NCBI GenBank assembly: GCA_013374505.1
Contig: QENJ01000002.1
Span: 1-26,841, forward strand
Direction of reading: 5' to 3'
From: Candidatus Methanophagaceae archaeon
Lineage (GTDB): Archaea; Halobacteriota; Syntropharchaeia; Alkanophagales; Methanospirareceae
Length of the DNA: 26,841 nucleotides
The position numbers and the translations under genes were made by a program. Below the pieces are notes generated by a model. It had not been told where the DNA came from, searched no databases, and saw only the letters and a list, made by a program, of their open reading frames with translations. Numbering within the stretch: the first letter of the stretch is position 1; each line of letters opens with the position of its first letter. This document shows positions 1 through 7,682 of this stretch, piece by piece.

Positions 1-1
1 C

Positions 2-595
2 TGTGGGGATGGACGCATTTCGGCAGAGATAGTTTGCCGAGGCTATGCTGTAACCGGTATTGACTGCCTAGGGCTTTCAATTCTCTACGCCAAGACCATG
101 GTGCCAGAAGGTACATTTTTCGTTGCAGACTTGCGAAATGACCTGATTGCAAACTACGGATTGCGTAAGGGACAGTTCGACGCCGTGGTGATGGTGGAGG
201 TCTACGAACACATACCACCTGAAGATTGTGCGGTTGTGCTGGCCAATGCGTATAATGTCTTGCGCCCGGGTGGCCTCTTGATCATCAGTGTACCGTCCAA
301 ACTGTTGCCACTAAGCAAATTACATTATCGCCACTTTGATCAAAGTGAATTTGAGCAGGAACTCGAAGTGGCTGGCTTCCAGATTCGGAAGATTATCTAT
401 CAACATCGCATGGACAATTTTACAAGCTGGCTCTTGAGTGACAAGGTTGAAAGATTTCTAAACAACCAATTGCTTCAACCTATCTTTCTAAAGCGATTGC
501 GTCGCCATTTATATATGAAATATGCAAATATCGTCAATGATGGGCAGCATTGCGGACGTTTCATTGCTGTTGCGACGCGCCGTGTGGTAAAGTGA
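2..595 (+). CDS. Class I SAM-dependent methyltransferase, 5' end cut by window edge
   Basis: The frame is open from base 2, so the gene begins upstream of the window; the internal ATG at 98 is not its start. The 197 visible codons open with CGDGR, the end of SAM-binding motif I, followed by an acidic residue in VTGID (motif II). VEVYEHIP matches the motif that follows strand 4 in Methyltransf_11/23-type enzymes, and LRPGGLLIISVPS is the usual strand-5 segment. It probably transfers a methyl group from SAM to a sugar or glycan intermediate, inferred only from the neighbouring glycosyltransferases. The next gene starts 6 nt after its stop. Its base composition looks less AT-rich than the genes that follow. 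The family is clear; the substrate is unknown. Confidence 0.85.
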   Translation, partial: CGDGRISAEIVCRGYAVTGIDCLGLSILYAKTMVPEGTFFVADLRNDLIANYGLRKGQFDAVVMVEVYEHIPPEDCAVVLANAYNVLRPGGLLIISVPSKLLPLSKLHYRHFDQSEFEQELEVAGFQIRKIIYQHRMDNFTSWLLSDKVERFLNNQLLQPIFLKRLRRHLYMKYANIVNDGQHCGRFIAVATRRVVK

Positions 596-601
596 GGCAA
601 G

Positions 602-1774
602 ATGAAAAGAATGAATATTATCGTTACAACAGGTGGCAACATACCTTCGAAGTATGCACACAGTTTTAATGTCATGAAAATGGCACAGGGATTTTATAAA
701 CTTGGAAATGATGTTAAAGTTGTTGCTCCCATGAGCATTCCCTCATTGATAAGACAACTCAAAAGTAAAGATGTCCACAGTTTTTATGGAATAGATATGG
801 GTATAAAAATTAAATATATTCCCGTTTTCTCCTTAAAGGCATTAAAGCAAAGCAATGATTTTGTGCAATTTGATTACTCAGCGGCAAAATATTGTAAGAA
901 ACTCAACGTGGATTTGGCATATTGTCGAAGTTATCGGATCCCGTATTATTGTGTAAAGATGGGGGTTCCCACGATTATCGAAACACACACCACTAATTAT
1001 GAACATCCTGACTTGCAAGGGATATACGAAGTTTCCAACGATCCAAATTTTAAAGGGCTTGTTACTATCTCAGAGGATATCAAAAAGGAACATATAAGAA
1101 GGGGAATTCCAGAAAGGAAAGTACTTGTTCTTGAAGATGGAATTGATCTTGACCGTTTCAAAATCAATGATAATAGACATTTTTGGCGTAAGAAACTTGG
1201 ACTGCCCACCAATATGAATCTGGTAGTTTATTGTGGTCACCTCTATGAAGAAAAAGGGATTGAGCATATTTTATTGACTGCCATGATGTTGAGTAAAGAA
1301 AACATCTTGTTCGTTTTAGTAGGTGGTTTTTCAAAAGATATAAACAAATGGAAGGAGTATTGCAAAAAGGAATTAATTAGTAATGTATTTTTTGTAGGGT
1401 TTGTTAATAATTCCGAAGTTCCAAAATACTTAAAAGCAGCAGATGCTTTGATGATGCCTTATAACACAAAGGTTAATTTTGAGGTTATGGACGTCAATAC
1501 TACTTCGCCAATGAAATTATTTGAATATATGGCTTCCAATAGACCAATTATATCTACCACTATTCCTGCAATATCAAAAGTTATAGAGCACGATAAATCC
1601 GGCATGCTTGTTGAACCAAATAACATAAACAAACTATCCGAATATGTCTTAGAATTAATTAAAAATAAAGAAAAATCTGAAAGGGTAAGCATGAATGCAT
1701 TGAATGAGGTTAAGAATTATACCTGGAATGAAAGATGTAAAAAAATGATTTCAAAATTAAAAGTAGAGACGTAG
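602..1774 (+). CDS. Glycosyltransferase family 4 (GT-B fold)
   Basis: A 390-residue protein, normal length for GT4. The N-terminal half begins with a beta strand and a glycine-rich turn (NIIVTTGGN), as in the acceptor domain of GT-B enzymes. The C-terminal half has the nucleotide-sugar domain: LVVYCGHLYEEKGIEHIL near residues 207-224, then ADALMMPYN and SPMKLFEYMASNRPII, with the conserved glutamate of the family's EX7E-like element. It should transfer a sugar from a nucleotide donor to a growing glycan at the cytoplasmic membrane face. It sits 6 nt after one methyltransferase gene and 9 nt before another, consistent with one transcript. Donor and acceptor cannot be told from sequence. Confidence 0.9.
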   Translation: MKRMNIIVTTGGNIPSKYAHSFNVMKMAQGFYKLGNDVKVVAPMSIPSLIRQLKSKDVHSFYGIDMGIKIKYIPVFSLKALKQSNDFVQFDYSAAKYCKKLNVDLAYCRSYRIPYYCVKMGVPTIIETHTTNYEHPDLQGIYEVSNDPNFKGLVTISEDIKKEHIRRGIPERKVLVLEDGIDLDRFKINDNRHFWRKKLGLPTNMNLVVYCGHLYEEKGIEHILLTAMMLSKENILFVLVGGFSKDINKWKEYCKKELISNVFFVGFVNNSEVPKYLKAADALMMPYNTKVNFEVMDVNTTSPMKLFEYMASNRPIISTTIPAISKVIEHDKSGMLVEPNNINKLSEYVLELIKNKEKSERVSMNALNEVKNYTWNERCKKMISKLKVET

Positions 1775-1783
1775 GACTTAAAA

Positions 1784-2485
1784 ATGAAATTGGAAACTAA
1801 TTTTATTTACACGGACAGACGAACCAAGGCGCACTACATCTATCTTAAATATCAATCAATTTTAGTAGGTGATGTTTTAGATATTGGTGCAGATCAATGC
1901 TATTTGAAAGAGTATTTAGGTGACAATGCGAAATATATAGGAGTTGGCTTACATTCAGATAAACTTGACTTAGAAATAGATTTGGAAAAACAATCTTTGC
2001 CGTATGAAGACAATTCATTTGATGTCGTATTATGTTGTGATGTTTTAGAGCATATAGAAAATATACATGCTGTTTTTGATGAACTTTGTAGAGTCTCTAA
2101 AAAATACGTGATAGTATCATTACCAAACCCGCACAGTGTTTTTTGGAGTCATTTGAAACATGGAGATTACAATGAACATCAGCATATCAAATTTTATGGC
2201 TTACCGTTAGAGAAACCCGAAGACCGACACAAGTGGTTCTTTTCTACCAAGGAGGCGGAGAGGTTTATTCGATACAGAGCCAAAAAGAACAATATGGAAA
2301 TTGTGCAGATAGATGTTGAAGGAAGTAATCCGCCTAAGGTTGGTGTTACTGAGAAACTAATCTTTAAATTTTTGCTAAGAAAATATTTTTATTTGTTACC
2401 TCATGTATCTAATCGAAATTTATACATTGGTACTTTATGGGCTGTTCTTAAAAAAGAGGTGAGTTATAAAAATGCCAATAAATAA
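1784..2485 (+). CDS. Class I SAM-dependent methyltransferase
   Basis: A 233-residue protein. Motif I is VLDIGAD at residues 31-37, a variant lacking the usual GxG after the aspartate-containing strand. An IDLEKQSLPYEDNSFDVV stretch leads to CCDVLEHIE near 84-92, the typical Methyltransf_11 strand-4 motif, and VIVSLPNP forms strand 5. The C-terminal third has an FSTKEAERFI segment often seen in glycan-associated methyltransferases. A sugar-modifying role is inferred from context. The gene overlaps the next methyltransferase by 14 nt, so the two are probably translated together. The atypical motif I is worth noting, but the rest of the fold is intact. Confidence 0.85.
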   Translation: MKLETNFIYTDRRTKAHYIYLKYQSILVGDVLDIGADQCYLKEYLGDNAKYIGVGLHSDKLDLEIDLEKQSLPYEDNSFDVVLCCDVLEHIENIHAVFDELCRVSKKYVIVSLPNPHSVFWSHLKHGDYNEHQHIKFYGLPLEKPEDRHKWFFSTKEAERFIRYRAKKNNMEIVQIDVEGSNPPKVGVTEKLIFKFLLRKYFYLLPHVSNRNLYIGTLWAVLKKEVSYKNANK

Positions 2486-3314
2486 GCTTAAACAAACATC
2501 CGCAGAATATGGTCAAGATTATCAAATAAATCAGGCTAATAAATACAGAAATCGAACTAATAATCATTGGCAGAAAAGGATAGCTCTATCTTTTGATTTA
2601 GTTAATAAATATGTTGTGAAGAATCTGAATAAAAGTCCTCCGGAAAGCATTGTCGTAGATGTCGGCTGTTCTATAGGTACATTTGCAATAGAATTTGCAA
2701 AACTTGGATATCAAGCATTTGGAGTTGATTTTGACCCTTCTGCCTTAGACATTGCTAGGCAACTTTCCCAAGAAGAAAATGTAACTCCCAAATTTATTTG
2801 TGGAGATATTAGTGAATGGTCAGATATTTCTTCATCGCGAATTGATATCGCTATTTGTTTTGATATATTTGAACACCTTCATGATGATGAATTAGGATCA
2901 TTTCTTCAATCTGTAAAAAAAGCCCTTTCGAAAAATGGTTATCTTATCTTTCACACATTTCCAACTCAATACGATTATATTTTCTTTTCAAAAAAATACA
3001 CTTACTGGCCTCTAATCCCCTTTAAAACTGTTAGAACTTCACGATTTGATAAACTGGTAAAGATTTATTCATCACTTTTAGACATCCTGCTTTTAATAAT
3101 AAACGGCAAAACACATAAAGACAGGATTAAAAATAGTCAACATTGTAACCCTCTAACTAAAGAGAGATTGAAAGACATTTTTCTACGATCTGGATTTAAA
3201 ATAATTTGTTTAGAGTCCTCACAATTATACCCATTCAAAAAAGACACACAAAACATTTTTTCTAAACACCCTATTAGCTACAGAAGTCTCTTCGGAGTTG
3301 TAAAAGTAAAATGA
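2472..3314 (+). CDS. Class I SAM-dependent methyltransferase (Methyltransf_23-like)
   Basis: A 280-residue protein. Motif I is VVDVGCSIG at residues 61-69 and the acidic motif II residue lies in FGVDFDPS. CFDIFEHLHDDE near 129-140 is the strand-4 motif, followed by ALSKNGYLIFHTFPT. A roughly 55-residue N-terminal extension before the Rossmann core contains an NNHWQKRIALSFDLV helix common in bacterial and archaeal capsule or LPS methyltransferases. It overlaps the preceding methyltransferase by 14 nt and the following glycosyltransferase by 4 nt (ATGA), so it lies inside an operon. It is distant from the preceding methyltransferase, so this is not a recent tandem duplication. Substrate unknown. 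Confidence 0.87.
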   Translation: MPINKLKQTSAEYGQDYQINQANKYRNRTNNHWQKRIALSFDLVNKYVVKNLNKSPPESIVVDVGCSIGTFAIEFAKLGYQAFGVDFDPSALDIARQLSQEENVTPKFICGDISEWSDISSSRIDIAICFDIFEHLHDDELGSFLQSVKKALSKNGYLIFHTFPTQYDYIFFSKKYTYWPLIPFKTVRTSRFDKLVKIYSSLLDILLLIINGKTHKDRIKNSQHCNPLTKERLKDIFLRSGFKIICLESSQLYPFKKDTQNIFSKHPISYRSLFGVVKVK

Positions 3315-4450
3315 TGAGAAAAAAAGGTGATGTGACCTTAACCTTATTTTTCACAGGCGGCGTGAGTCTGAAAACCTGGGTGGAAGTAGGCAACCTTGAT
3401 AGAGAGTTAGAACTATATAAAAGATTAAGTAAAAACTTAAAAGAAGTAAACATGGTAACATACGGCGGAAAAAGAGATAGAGTCTATAGAAAAAATCTTG
3501 AGGAAATTAATCTTTTATCTACTACATGGCACAATAACCCAAAACTAACTATATTGCATTTGCTATCAAAATATTCACCACAAATCTATGGGTCAGACAT
3601 ATTAAAAACCAATCAAATACCAGGTTCAGAAATTCCTATCTGGATTAAAAAACATTTTGGCAAAAAACTAATAGTTAGGTGTGGCTATTTGCATAGTTAT
3701 TTCATTAAAAATCAATCAAATGACCAAAAAGCAATCAATGATGCAATTCAATTAGAGAAACGAGCTTTTTCCTACGCAGATATGGGAATTGTAACCTCTT
3801 CATGGCAGCGTGAACTCGTGATAAAACAATATAACGTGGAACCATCGAAAATAAAGGTTATCCCCAACTATGTGGTTACTGATGTCTTCAAACCACATCT
3901 GGAAACACAAAAAAAATACGACCTTATTTTTGTAGGCAGAGCAGGGAACCAAAAAAACATAGGTAATCTATTAAAAGCAATTCATTATTTGAAAACAAAA
4001 AATAGAAATCTTTCATTGTTAATGGTAGGTGGATGTTGTTACGATAACGAAATTAAAGAAATAGTAAATCACTATGCATTAGACGTCATTTTCAAAGGCA
4101 ATGTATCAAGTTTTGATTTACCTGATATCCTCAACCAAGCAAAAGTTTTCATTTTACCATCCTACTATGAAGGGCATCCAAAAACATTGCTTGAAGCGAT
4201 GAGTTGTGGGTTACCATGTATCGGTTCAGATGTCAATGGAATAAAAGAAAATATTGAACATATGAAAACCGGATTTTTATGTAGGACAGATCATGCAAAT
4301 ATTGCAAATGCCATAGAAACAGTCTTATCCGATGAGTCACTGCAAAAAACAATTGGGAAAAACGCGCGAGAATCTATACTGAAAAAATATAGCATAGACA
4401 AAATATTAAAACTGGAACTTGAAGTTATCCTGGAGGTTATTGCTAAATGA
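3311..4450 (+). CDS. Glycosyltransferase family 4
   Basis: A 379-residue GT-B protein. The C-terminal donor-binding domain is clear: KYDLIFVGRAGNQKNIGNLL near residue 203, then VFILPSYYEGHPKTLLEAM with the family's E-G-x-P and second glutamate (EX7E), followed by SCGLPCIGSD and NGIKENIEH. The N-terminal half carries LIVRCGYLHSYF, resembling the loop before the acceptor site. ATGATG at the start offers two adjacent initiation codons; the first overlaps the upstream stop by 4 nt, suggesting translational coupling. The downstream methyltransferase also overlaps by 4 nt. It probably adds one residue to the glycan made by this locus. The donor sugar is not predictable. Confidence 0.9.
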   Translation: MMRKKGDVTLTLFFTGGVSLKTWVEVGNLDRELELYKRLSKNLKEVNMVTYGGKRDRVYRKNLEEINLLSTTWHNNPKLTILHLLSKYSPQIYGSDILKTNQIPGSEIPIWIKKHFGKKLIVRCGYLHSYFIKNQSNDQKAINDAIQLEKRAFSYADMGIVTSSWQRELVIKQYNVEPSKIKVIPNYVVTDVFKPHLETQKKYDLIFVGRAGNQKNIGNLLKAIHYLKTKNRNLSLLMVGGCCYDNEIKEIVNHYALDVIFKGNVSSFDLPDILNQAKVFILPSYYEGHPKTLLEAMSCGLPCIGSDVNGIKENIEHMKTGFLCRTDHANIANAIETVLSDESLQKTIGKNARESILKKYSIDKILKLELEVILEVIAK

Positions 4451-5274
4451 AATTCAGTTTAACGAATCTGCTGATTTATGGAGTTGCCCGATGGTTAAAA
4501 CGGCTATCGCCTTCTACCCGTGCTGACGTTTTGATGCAGATGGTCCGTTTATCTGTTAAACAAACTTCACCAAAGAAAACATTACAATTTCTATTTGAAC
4601 TGGAAAATCGTTTGTATCATTTAGAGGGAAAAGCCGCGGTGGATTACGGGAATGGGATACATACCAAGCACAGGCATATCAACTATCACTATTTTTTCAT
4701 TAAGAATCTCAAACCGGGCGAACGTGTTCTGGACATTGGTTGTGGTAATGGCTTTTTGAGTTACGATATGGCGACTCAAGTTCCTGATGTAAGAGTTGTG
4801 GGTATTGAGTTGAACGAGGAAAACATCCGGTACGCACGAAAGCACTATAAACATCCCAACTTGAATTTTATTCACGGTGATGCACTTAAGGAATTGCCCC
4901 ATGAAACATTTTATGTCGTTACGCTGTCCAATGTGCTGGAACATATTGAGCAGCGAGTAGAATTTTTGAAGAAGATCGTACAACAAATTAAACCCAAACG
5001 GTTGATTATTCGCGTGCCGCTTTTTGAACGCGATTGGCGAGTGCCGCTTAAAAAAGAACTCGGCATGGATTATCGCCTTGACTCCACGCATTACATCGAG
5101 TATACGCAGGAAGAGTACTTTGAAGAACTGCGTCAAGCAGGTTTAAAGGCAACAGATATAGAATTCAGGTGGGGAGAAATCTGGAGCGTTGTAGAACTTT
5201 TGCAGGGGGAAGATACTGATAGAACTGTGGAGATCCTGCGGGGTTACGATACTGATAGTAAAAGTTTTAAATAG
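4447..5274 (+). CDS. Class I SAM-dependent methyltransferase with a foreign C-terminal tail
   Basis: A 275-residue protein with an N-terminal helical region (about 1-85), then motif I VLDIGCGNG at 94-102, VVGIELNEENIRYAR (motif II), SNVLEHIE and LIIRVPLFERDW. The normal fold appears to end around FRWGEIWSVVE near residue 250. The remaining roughly 20 residues include DRTVEILRGYD, which matches DRTVEILRSYD of the GT2 protein encoded from 7669. The DNA behind it (5218-5250) is 30/33 identical to 7801-7833 and in the same reading frame. The tail is therefore best read as a recombination scar that replaced the original C-terminus. It overlaps the upstream GT4 gene by 4 nt. Catalytic motifs are intact, so it is probably active. 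Confidence 0.87.
   Translation: MKFSLTNLLIYGVARWLKRLSPSTRADVLMQMVRLSVKQTSPKKTLQFLFELENRLYHLEGKAAVDYGNGIHTKHRHINYHYFFIKNLKPGERVLDIGCGNGFLSYDMATQVPDVRVVGIELNEENIRYARKHYKHPNLNFIHGDALKELPHETFYVVTLSNVLEHIEQRVEFLKKIVQQIKPKRLIIRVPLFERDWRVPLKKELGMDYRLDSTHYIEYTQEEYFEELRQAGLKATDIEFRWGEIWSVVELLQGEDTDRTVEILRGYDTDSKSFK
5218..5250 (+). repeat. 33-bp GT2-derived fragment in a methyltransferase 3' end (copy A)
   Basis: Thirty of 33 bases match 7801-7833 inside a GT2 gene by direct comparison. Both copies are codon-aligned and encode DRTVEILR(G/S)YD. Homology fades on both sides. Confidence 0.75.
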
Positions 5275-5276
5275 GG

Positions 5277-5291
5277 GCAAAGCATATTTTA
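5277..5291 (+). promoter_or_regulatory. Possible archaeal BRE/TATA promoter for the AlbA_2 gene
   Basis: GCAAA followed two bases later by ATATTTTA fits the archaeal BRE-TATA pattern. A start of transcription about 25 bp downstream would leave a leader of roughly 30 nt before the ATG at 5345. It lies just after the stop of the methyltransferase gene, at the point where the closely overlapping gene chain breaks. Confidence 0.35.
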
Positions 5292-5344
5292 AAAGCTATG
5301 AATAATCAAATTTGCAAGGCGATGAACAAATTTTCTAAAATGAA

Positions 5345-6760
5345 ATGAACAACTTTGTAGAATTGATACATAAGGGAGAAACTGAAAGTTTAGAGTTCAA
5401 AGAATCTCTACGACTTAAAGAAGAACTCGGTCAGGCAATTTCTGCGTTTTCCAATGCGAATGGCGGTTCCATATTGATAGGTATTTCGGATGCCGGAACA
5501 TGTATTGGTGTTGAAATCGGCAGAAATACATTAGAGGAATTGGCAAACTACATCAAAAGAAATACCGACCCGGCGATTTTTCCTTCTATGAAAACCGAGC
5601 AGATTGAGAATAAGGAAATTGTTGTGATTGAAGTAAAAGTGGGTTCAGAAAAGCCCGTTTTCTTCAGAAATCATGCTTACAAGAGGGTCGGAAAGACAAA
5701 TCAAAGGATTTCTTCCAGCGAAATAAGAAAGCTGGCAAAAGAGAGTGGTGAGAGAATTTATTGGGATGAGCAGGTTTGTGAAGGGGTGAATTTTGGGGAT
5801 ATAAACGAAAGGAAAGTCAAATGGTTCTTGAAAGACGCGAGAAAACAAAGAGGGTTAAACCTTTCAGAAGATGCTCCCATCGAAGAGGCTTTAATGAAAC
5901 TAAAACTATTAAGAAATGGGAAACTAACAAATGCGGCGCTTTTACTGTTCTTCAAAGAACCAATGGTTTTACAATCAGAGGTAAAATGTATAAGATTTTC
6001 TGGAAATGAACCTATTAAACCATATACTGATTTCCAAACGATAGAAGGAACTGTTTTTGATTTGGTTGATAAAGCAGAGGACTTTGTGTTACGGAATATA
6101 AGGAAATCTATACGGTTGGTTCCTGGCAAAGTTCAAAGGGAGGAGAAATATGAGTACCCACCAGATGCAATTAGAGAAGCAGTTGTAAATGCCGTTGCAC
6201 ATAGAGATTACGAGTCTCCATCAAAGGTACAAGTTCGGATATTTGATGATAGAATAGAAATTTGGAGTCCTGGAACGCTTCCTGATGTGATAACCATAGA
6301 AGATTTGAGAAGAGAACATGTATCGGTGCCTCGCAATCCTCTCTTATTCAAACAGCTCTTCTGGGTAAAATATGTGGAGGATGTAGGCGGCGGAACTCTG
6401 GATATGATAAGCCAGTGCAGAGACTGGGGGATTCCAGAACCTGTATTTGAACATATTTCAGGGGCATTTGTTGTTACTTTTAGATTACCTCCAACCGTAG
6501 GGGATTTAGAAAGATTGGGACTTAATGAAAGGCAGATAAAAGCGATGGATTATATCGTTAAGAAGGGCTCTATTAGTAACAAGGAGTACACTTCTCTAAA
6601 TAGCATTTCAAGGAAGACGGCTACAATAGATCTGACGCAACTTGTTACAAAAGGTTTATTGATTAGAGTTGGAGAAGGGAAGCGAGATATACGGTATATT
6701 CTGCCGAATTACGCAAAAATTACGCAAAGAATTACGCAAAACAGAGATGAGTCTTTTTGA
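5345..6760 (+). CDS. AlbA_2 / RecG-like ATP-binding transcriptional regulator-type protein
   Basis: A 471-residue protein. Residues about 10-125 form an AlbA_2 (Schlafen AlbA-like) domain: ESLEFKESL, SAFSNANGGSILIGI and a KRVGKTNQRISSSEI end. Residues about 270-380 resemble the C-terminal ATPase region of RecG-related proteins: EYPPDAIREAVVNAVAHRDY carries the N-box asparagine of GHKL ATPases, and DVGGGTLDMI stands where relatives have GTGxxxM. A winged-helix stretch (GLNERQIKAMDYI) follows, then a TQRITQN tail. Such proteins are usually annotated as putative transcriptional regulators or RecG-related helicases; several AlbA/Schlafen-like families have nucleic-acid or defence roles, but none is shown here. 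It starts at the ATG at 5345 with no clear Shine-Dalgarno site, and is out of character among glycan genes. Confidence 0.85.
   Translation: MNNFVELIHKGETESLEFKESLRLKEELGQAISAFSNANGGSILIGISDAGTCIGVEIGRNTLEELANYIKRNTDPAIFPSMKTEQIENKEIVVIEVKVGSEKPVFFRNHAYKRVGKTNQRISSSEIRKLAKESGERIYWDEQVCEGVNFGDINERKVKWFLKDARKQRGLNLSEDAPIEEALMKLKLLRNGKLTNAALLLFFKEPMVLQSEVKCIRFSGNEPIKPYTDFQTIEGTVFDLVDKAEDFVLRNIRKSIRLVPGKVQREEKYEYPPDAIREAVVNAVAHRDYESPSKVQVRIFDDRIEIWSPGTLPDVITIEDLRREHVSVPRNPLLFKQLFWVKYVEDVGGGTLDMISQCRDWGIPEPVFEHISGAFVVTFRLPPTVGDLERLGLNERQIKAMDYIVKKGSISNKEYTSLNSISRKTATIDLTQLVTKGLLIRVGEGKRDIRYILPNYAKITQRITQNRDESF
6707..6740 (+). repeat. Three tandem copies of an 11-bp unit
   Basis: AATTACGCAAA occurs at 6707-6717, 6718-6728 and 6730-6740, with one extra G between copies two and three. 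They encode the ITQ-rich tail of the AlbA_2 protein. Related proteins often carry repeated TQ(K/R) tripeptides at this place (from memory), so the unit may expand and contract by slippage. Confidence 0.8.
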
Positions 6761-7107
6761 CCGGATACATTGAACAATGGGGGACAGGAACGAATGAAAT
6801 GGTAAAGAGATGTTTAGAGTGGGGTCTTTCAGAACCGGAATTTGAATATGTTATCGGCGATTTGGTTGTCACATTTATGAAAACAAAGCTCACGGAAGAA
6901 TATCTCGATAAAATAGGATTGAATGAAAGACAGAAAAAAGCAATAAAATATCTAAAAGAAAATAAGGAAATAACGCTTTCTAAATTTAGAATCATATCTC
7001 CTGAGATTTCCGATAGAACACTGCGCAAAGATTTGGAGGACATTGTTAAAGTAGGATTAGTAAAGCCCGTAGGTGAGAAGAGGGGTAGAAAATATGTTCT
7101 TAAATAG
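6757..7107 (+). pseudogene. C-terminal fragment of a second AlbA_2/RecG-like protein
   Basis: The open frame encodes 116 residues beginning TGYIEQWGTGTNEM, which is the ATP-lid GTG motif region of the same family as the 5345-6760 protein. It continues with EFEYVIGDLVVTF and a winged-helix segment IGLNERQKKAIKYL that aligns with GLNERQIKAMDYI of the upstream protein. The AlbA_2 domain and most of the ATPase are missing. There is an in-frame TGA at 6748, and the only start is a TTG at 6757 overlapping the upstream stop. It is most simply the remaining 3' end of a paralogue lost by recombination or deletion. A coupled small DNA-binding protein is possible but less likely. Confidence 0.75.
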
Positions 7108-7167
7108 GCAATATCGGCAAGGTATCGGCATTAACCAATAAAAACGAAAAAAATATTGCTAAACATT

Positions 7168-7199
7168 ACAGGTAAAGGAAGAGGTGTAAAATATGATTA
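7168..7199 (+). pseudogene. Short remnant of a winged-helix C-terminus
   Basis: Just upstream of the next small open frame, one frame reads TGKGRGVKYD and then stops. This resembles the basic glycine-rich wing that ends AlbA_2/RecG-like proteins, and parallels TGRGVYYSL encoded 17 codons later and EKRGRKYVLK at the end of the preceding fragment. It is too short to be a gene. I read it as one of several worn-down copies of the same 3' end. Confidence 0.4.
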
Positions 7200-7203
7200 A
7201 GAG
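7177..7203 (+). repeat. 27-bp direct repeat, copy 1
   Basis: Matches 7409-7435 at 23 of 27 positions by direct alignment. The shared core is AAATATGATT. The copies bracket the small open frame 7193-7405, as expected if that segment was duplicated or inserted. Confidence 0.6.
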
Positions 7204-7405
7204 TGGTAGAACCGGTAGGGGTGTATACTATAGTTTAAATCCAACTTACAAAGTGGACAAAAAGGGACAAATGCAATGGAAGTGTAATTGGGATATGAAA
7301 GGAAAAACTACGGTTCATAATGCGTCAGAATCACCTCATGAAAGTGAGAAAAAACTCACGAAAAAACTTATGATTGGCGGAAAAAGGTTGGAAAAGGGAA
7401 GTTGA
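7193..7405 (+). pseudogene. Small open frame beginning with a winged-helix tail fragment
   Basis: Seventy codons from an ATG; an in-frame TAA lies two codons upstream. The first 20 residues, with TGRGVYYSLNP, look like the last wing of an AlbA_2/RecG-like or other winged-helix regulator. The remainder is lysine-rich and low in hydrophobic residues and matches nothing I recognise. It lies between two further remnants and a truncated epimerase. I consider it a decayed fragment, although a small expressed basic protein cannot be ruled out. Confidence 0.4.
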
Positions 7406-7408
7406 CAA

Positions 7409-7435
7409 GGAATAGGTGCGAAATATGATTGAGAG
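7409..7435 (+). repeat. 27-bp direct repeat, copy 2
   Basis: Second copy of the 7177-7203 element (23/27 identical). It leads directly into the truncated epimerase gene. Confidence 0.6.
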
Positions 7436-7445
7436 ACCATTAGAG

Positions 7446-7682
7446 ATGAAAGTATTGGTAACTGGAAGAGCGGGCTTCATCGGGAGCCACTTAGTGGAAC
7501 GGCTATTAAAAGAAGGGCAGGAGGTAAGATGTCTGGATAATTTCAACGATTATTATAATCCAGAACTAAAAAGGAACAACATTAGATCTTTCTTAAGCGA
7601 GAGAAATTTCAAATTGGTAGAAGCAGACATTCTGGATAAAGACGCTCTAAAAAGGATATTTGAAAAACATGAAAAACCCTGA
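7446..7682 (+). pseudogene. N-terminal fragment of an NAD-dependent nucleotide-sugar epimerase
   Basis: From the ATG at 7446 (an upstream in-frame ATG lies at 7425) the frame encodes MKVLVTGRAGFIGSHL, the GxxGxxG dinucleotide-binding start of extended short-chain dehydrogenases. CLDNFNDYYNPELKRNNI follows, typical of UDP-glucuronate 4-epimerase and related enzymes. The fragment stops after about 79 residues, whereas the family is about 310-330 long. The YxxxK catalytic site and substrate domain are absent, so it cannot be an active epimerase. Its end overlaps the start of the next GT2 gene, showing that the junction removed the rest of the gene and supplied a new neighbour. Confidence 0.8.

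Noticed and set aside
98..595. Start of the first methyltransferase at the ATG at 98.
   Set aside because: The frame is open to base 2 and encodes SAM-binding motif I (CGDGR) upstream of that ATG, so the ATG is internal.
4621..5136. A 171-codon open frame on the minus strand opposite a methyltransferase.
   Set aside because: It lies wholly antisense to a gene with clear motifs, has no recognisable domain and no promoter; a shadow of the real frame.
6707..6740. Short regularly spaced repeats as a CRISPR array.
   Set aside because: Units are 11 bp and contiguous with no spacers; they encode the protein tail. No CRISPR array or cas gene was seen in the window.
5345..7405. Reading the AlbA_2 gene plus the HEPN/MNT remnant as a defence island.
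   Set aside because: The two lie 14 kb apart on different strands, only one is intact, and no nuclease, methylase or phage-related gene accompanies them.
7193..7405. The 70-codon frame as an intact small regulator.
   Set aside because: Only its first 20 residues resemble a winged-helix tail; no helix-turn-helix is present and it lies among other fragments.
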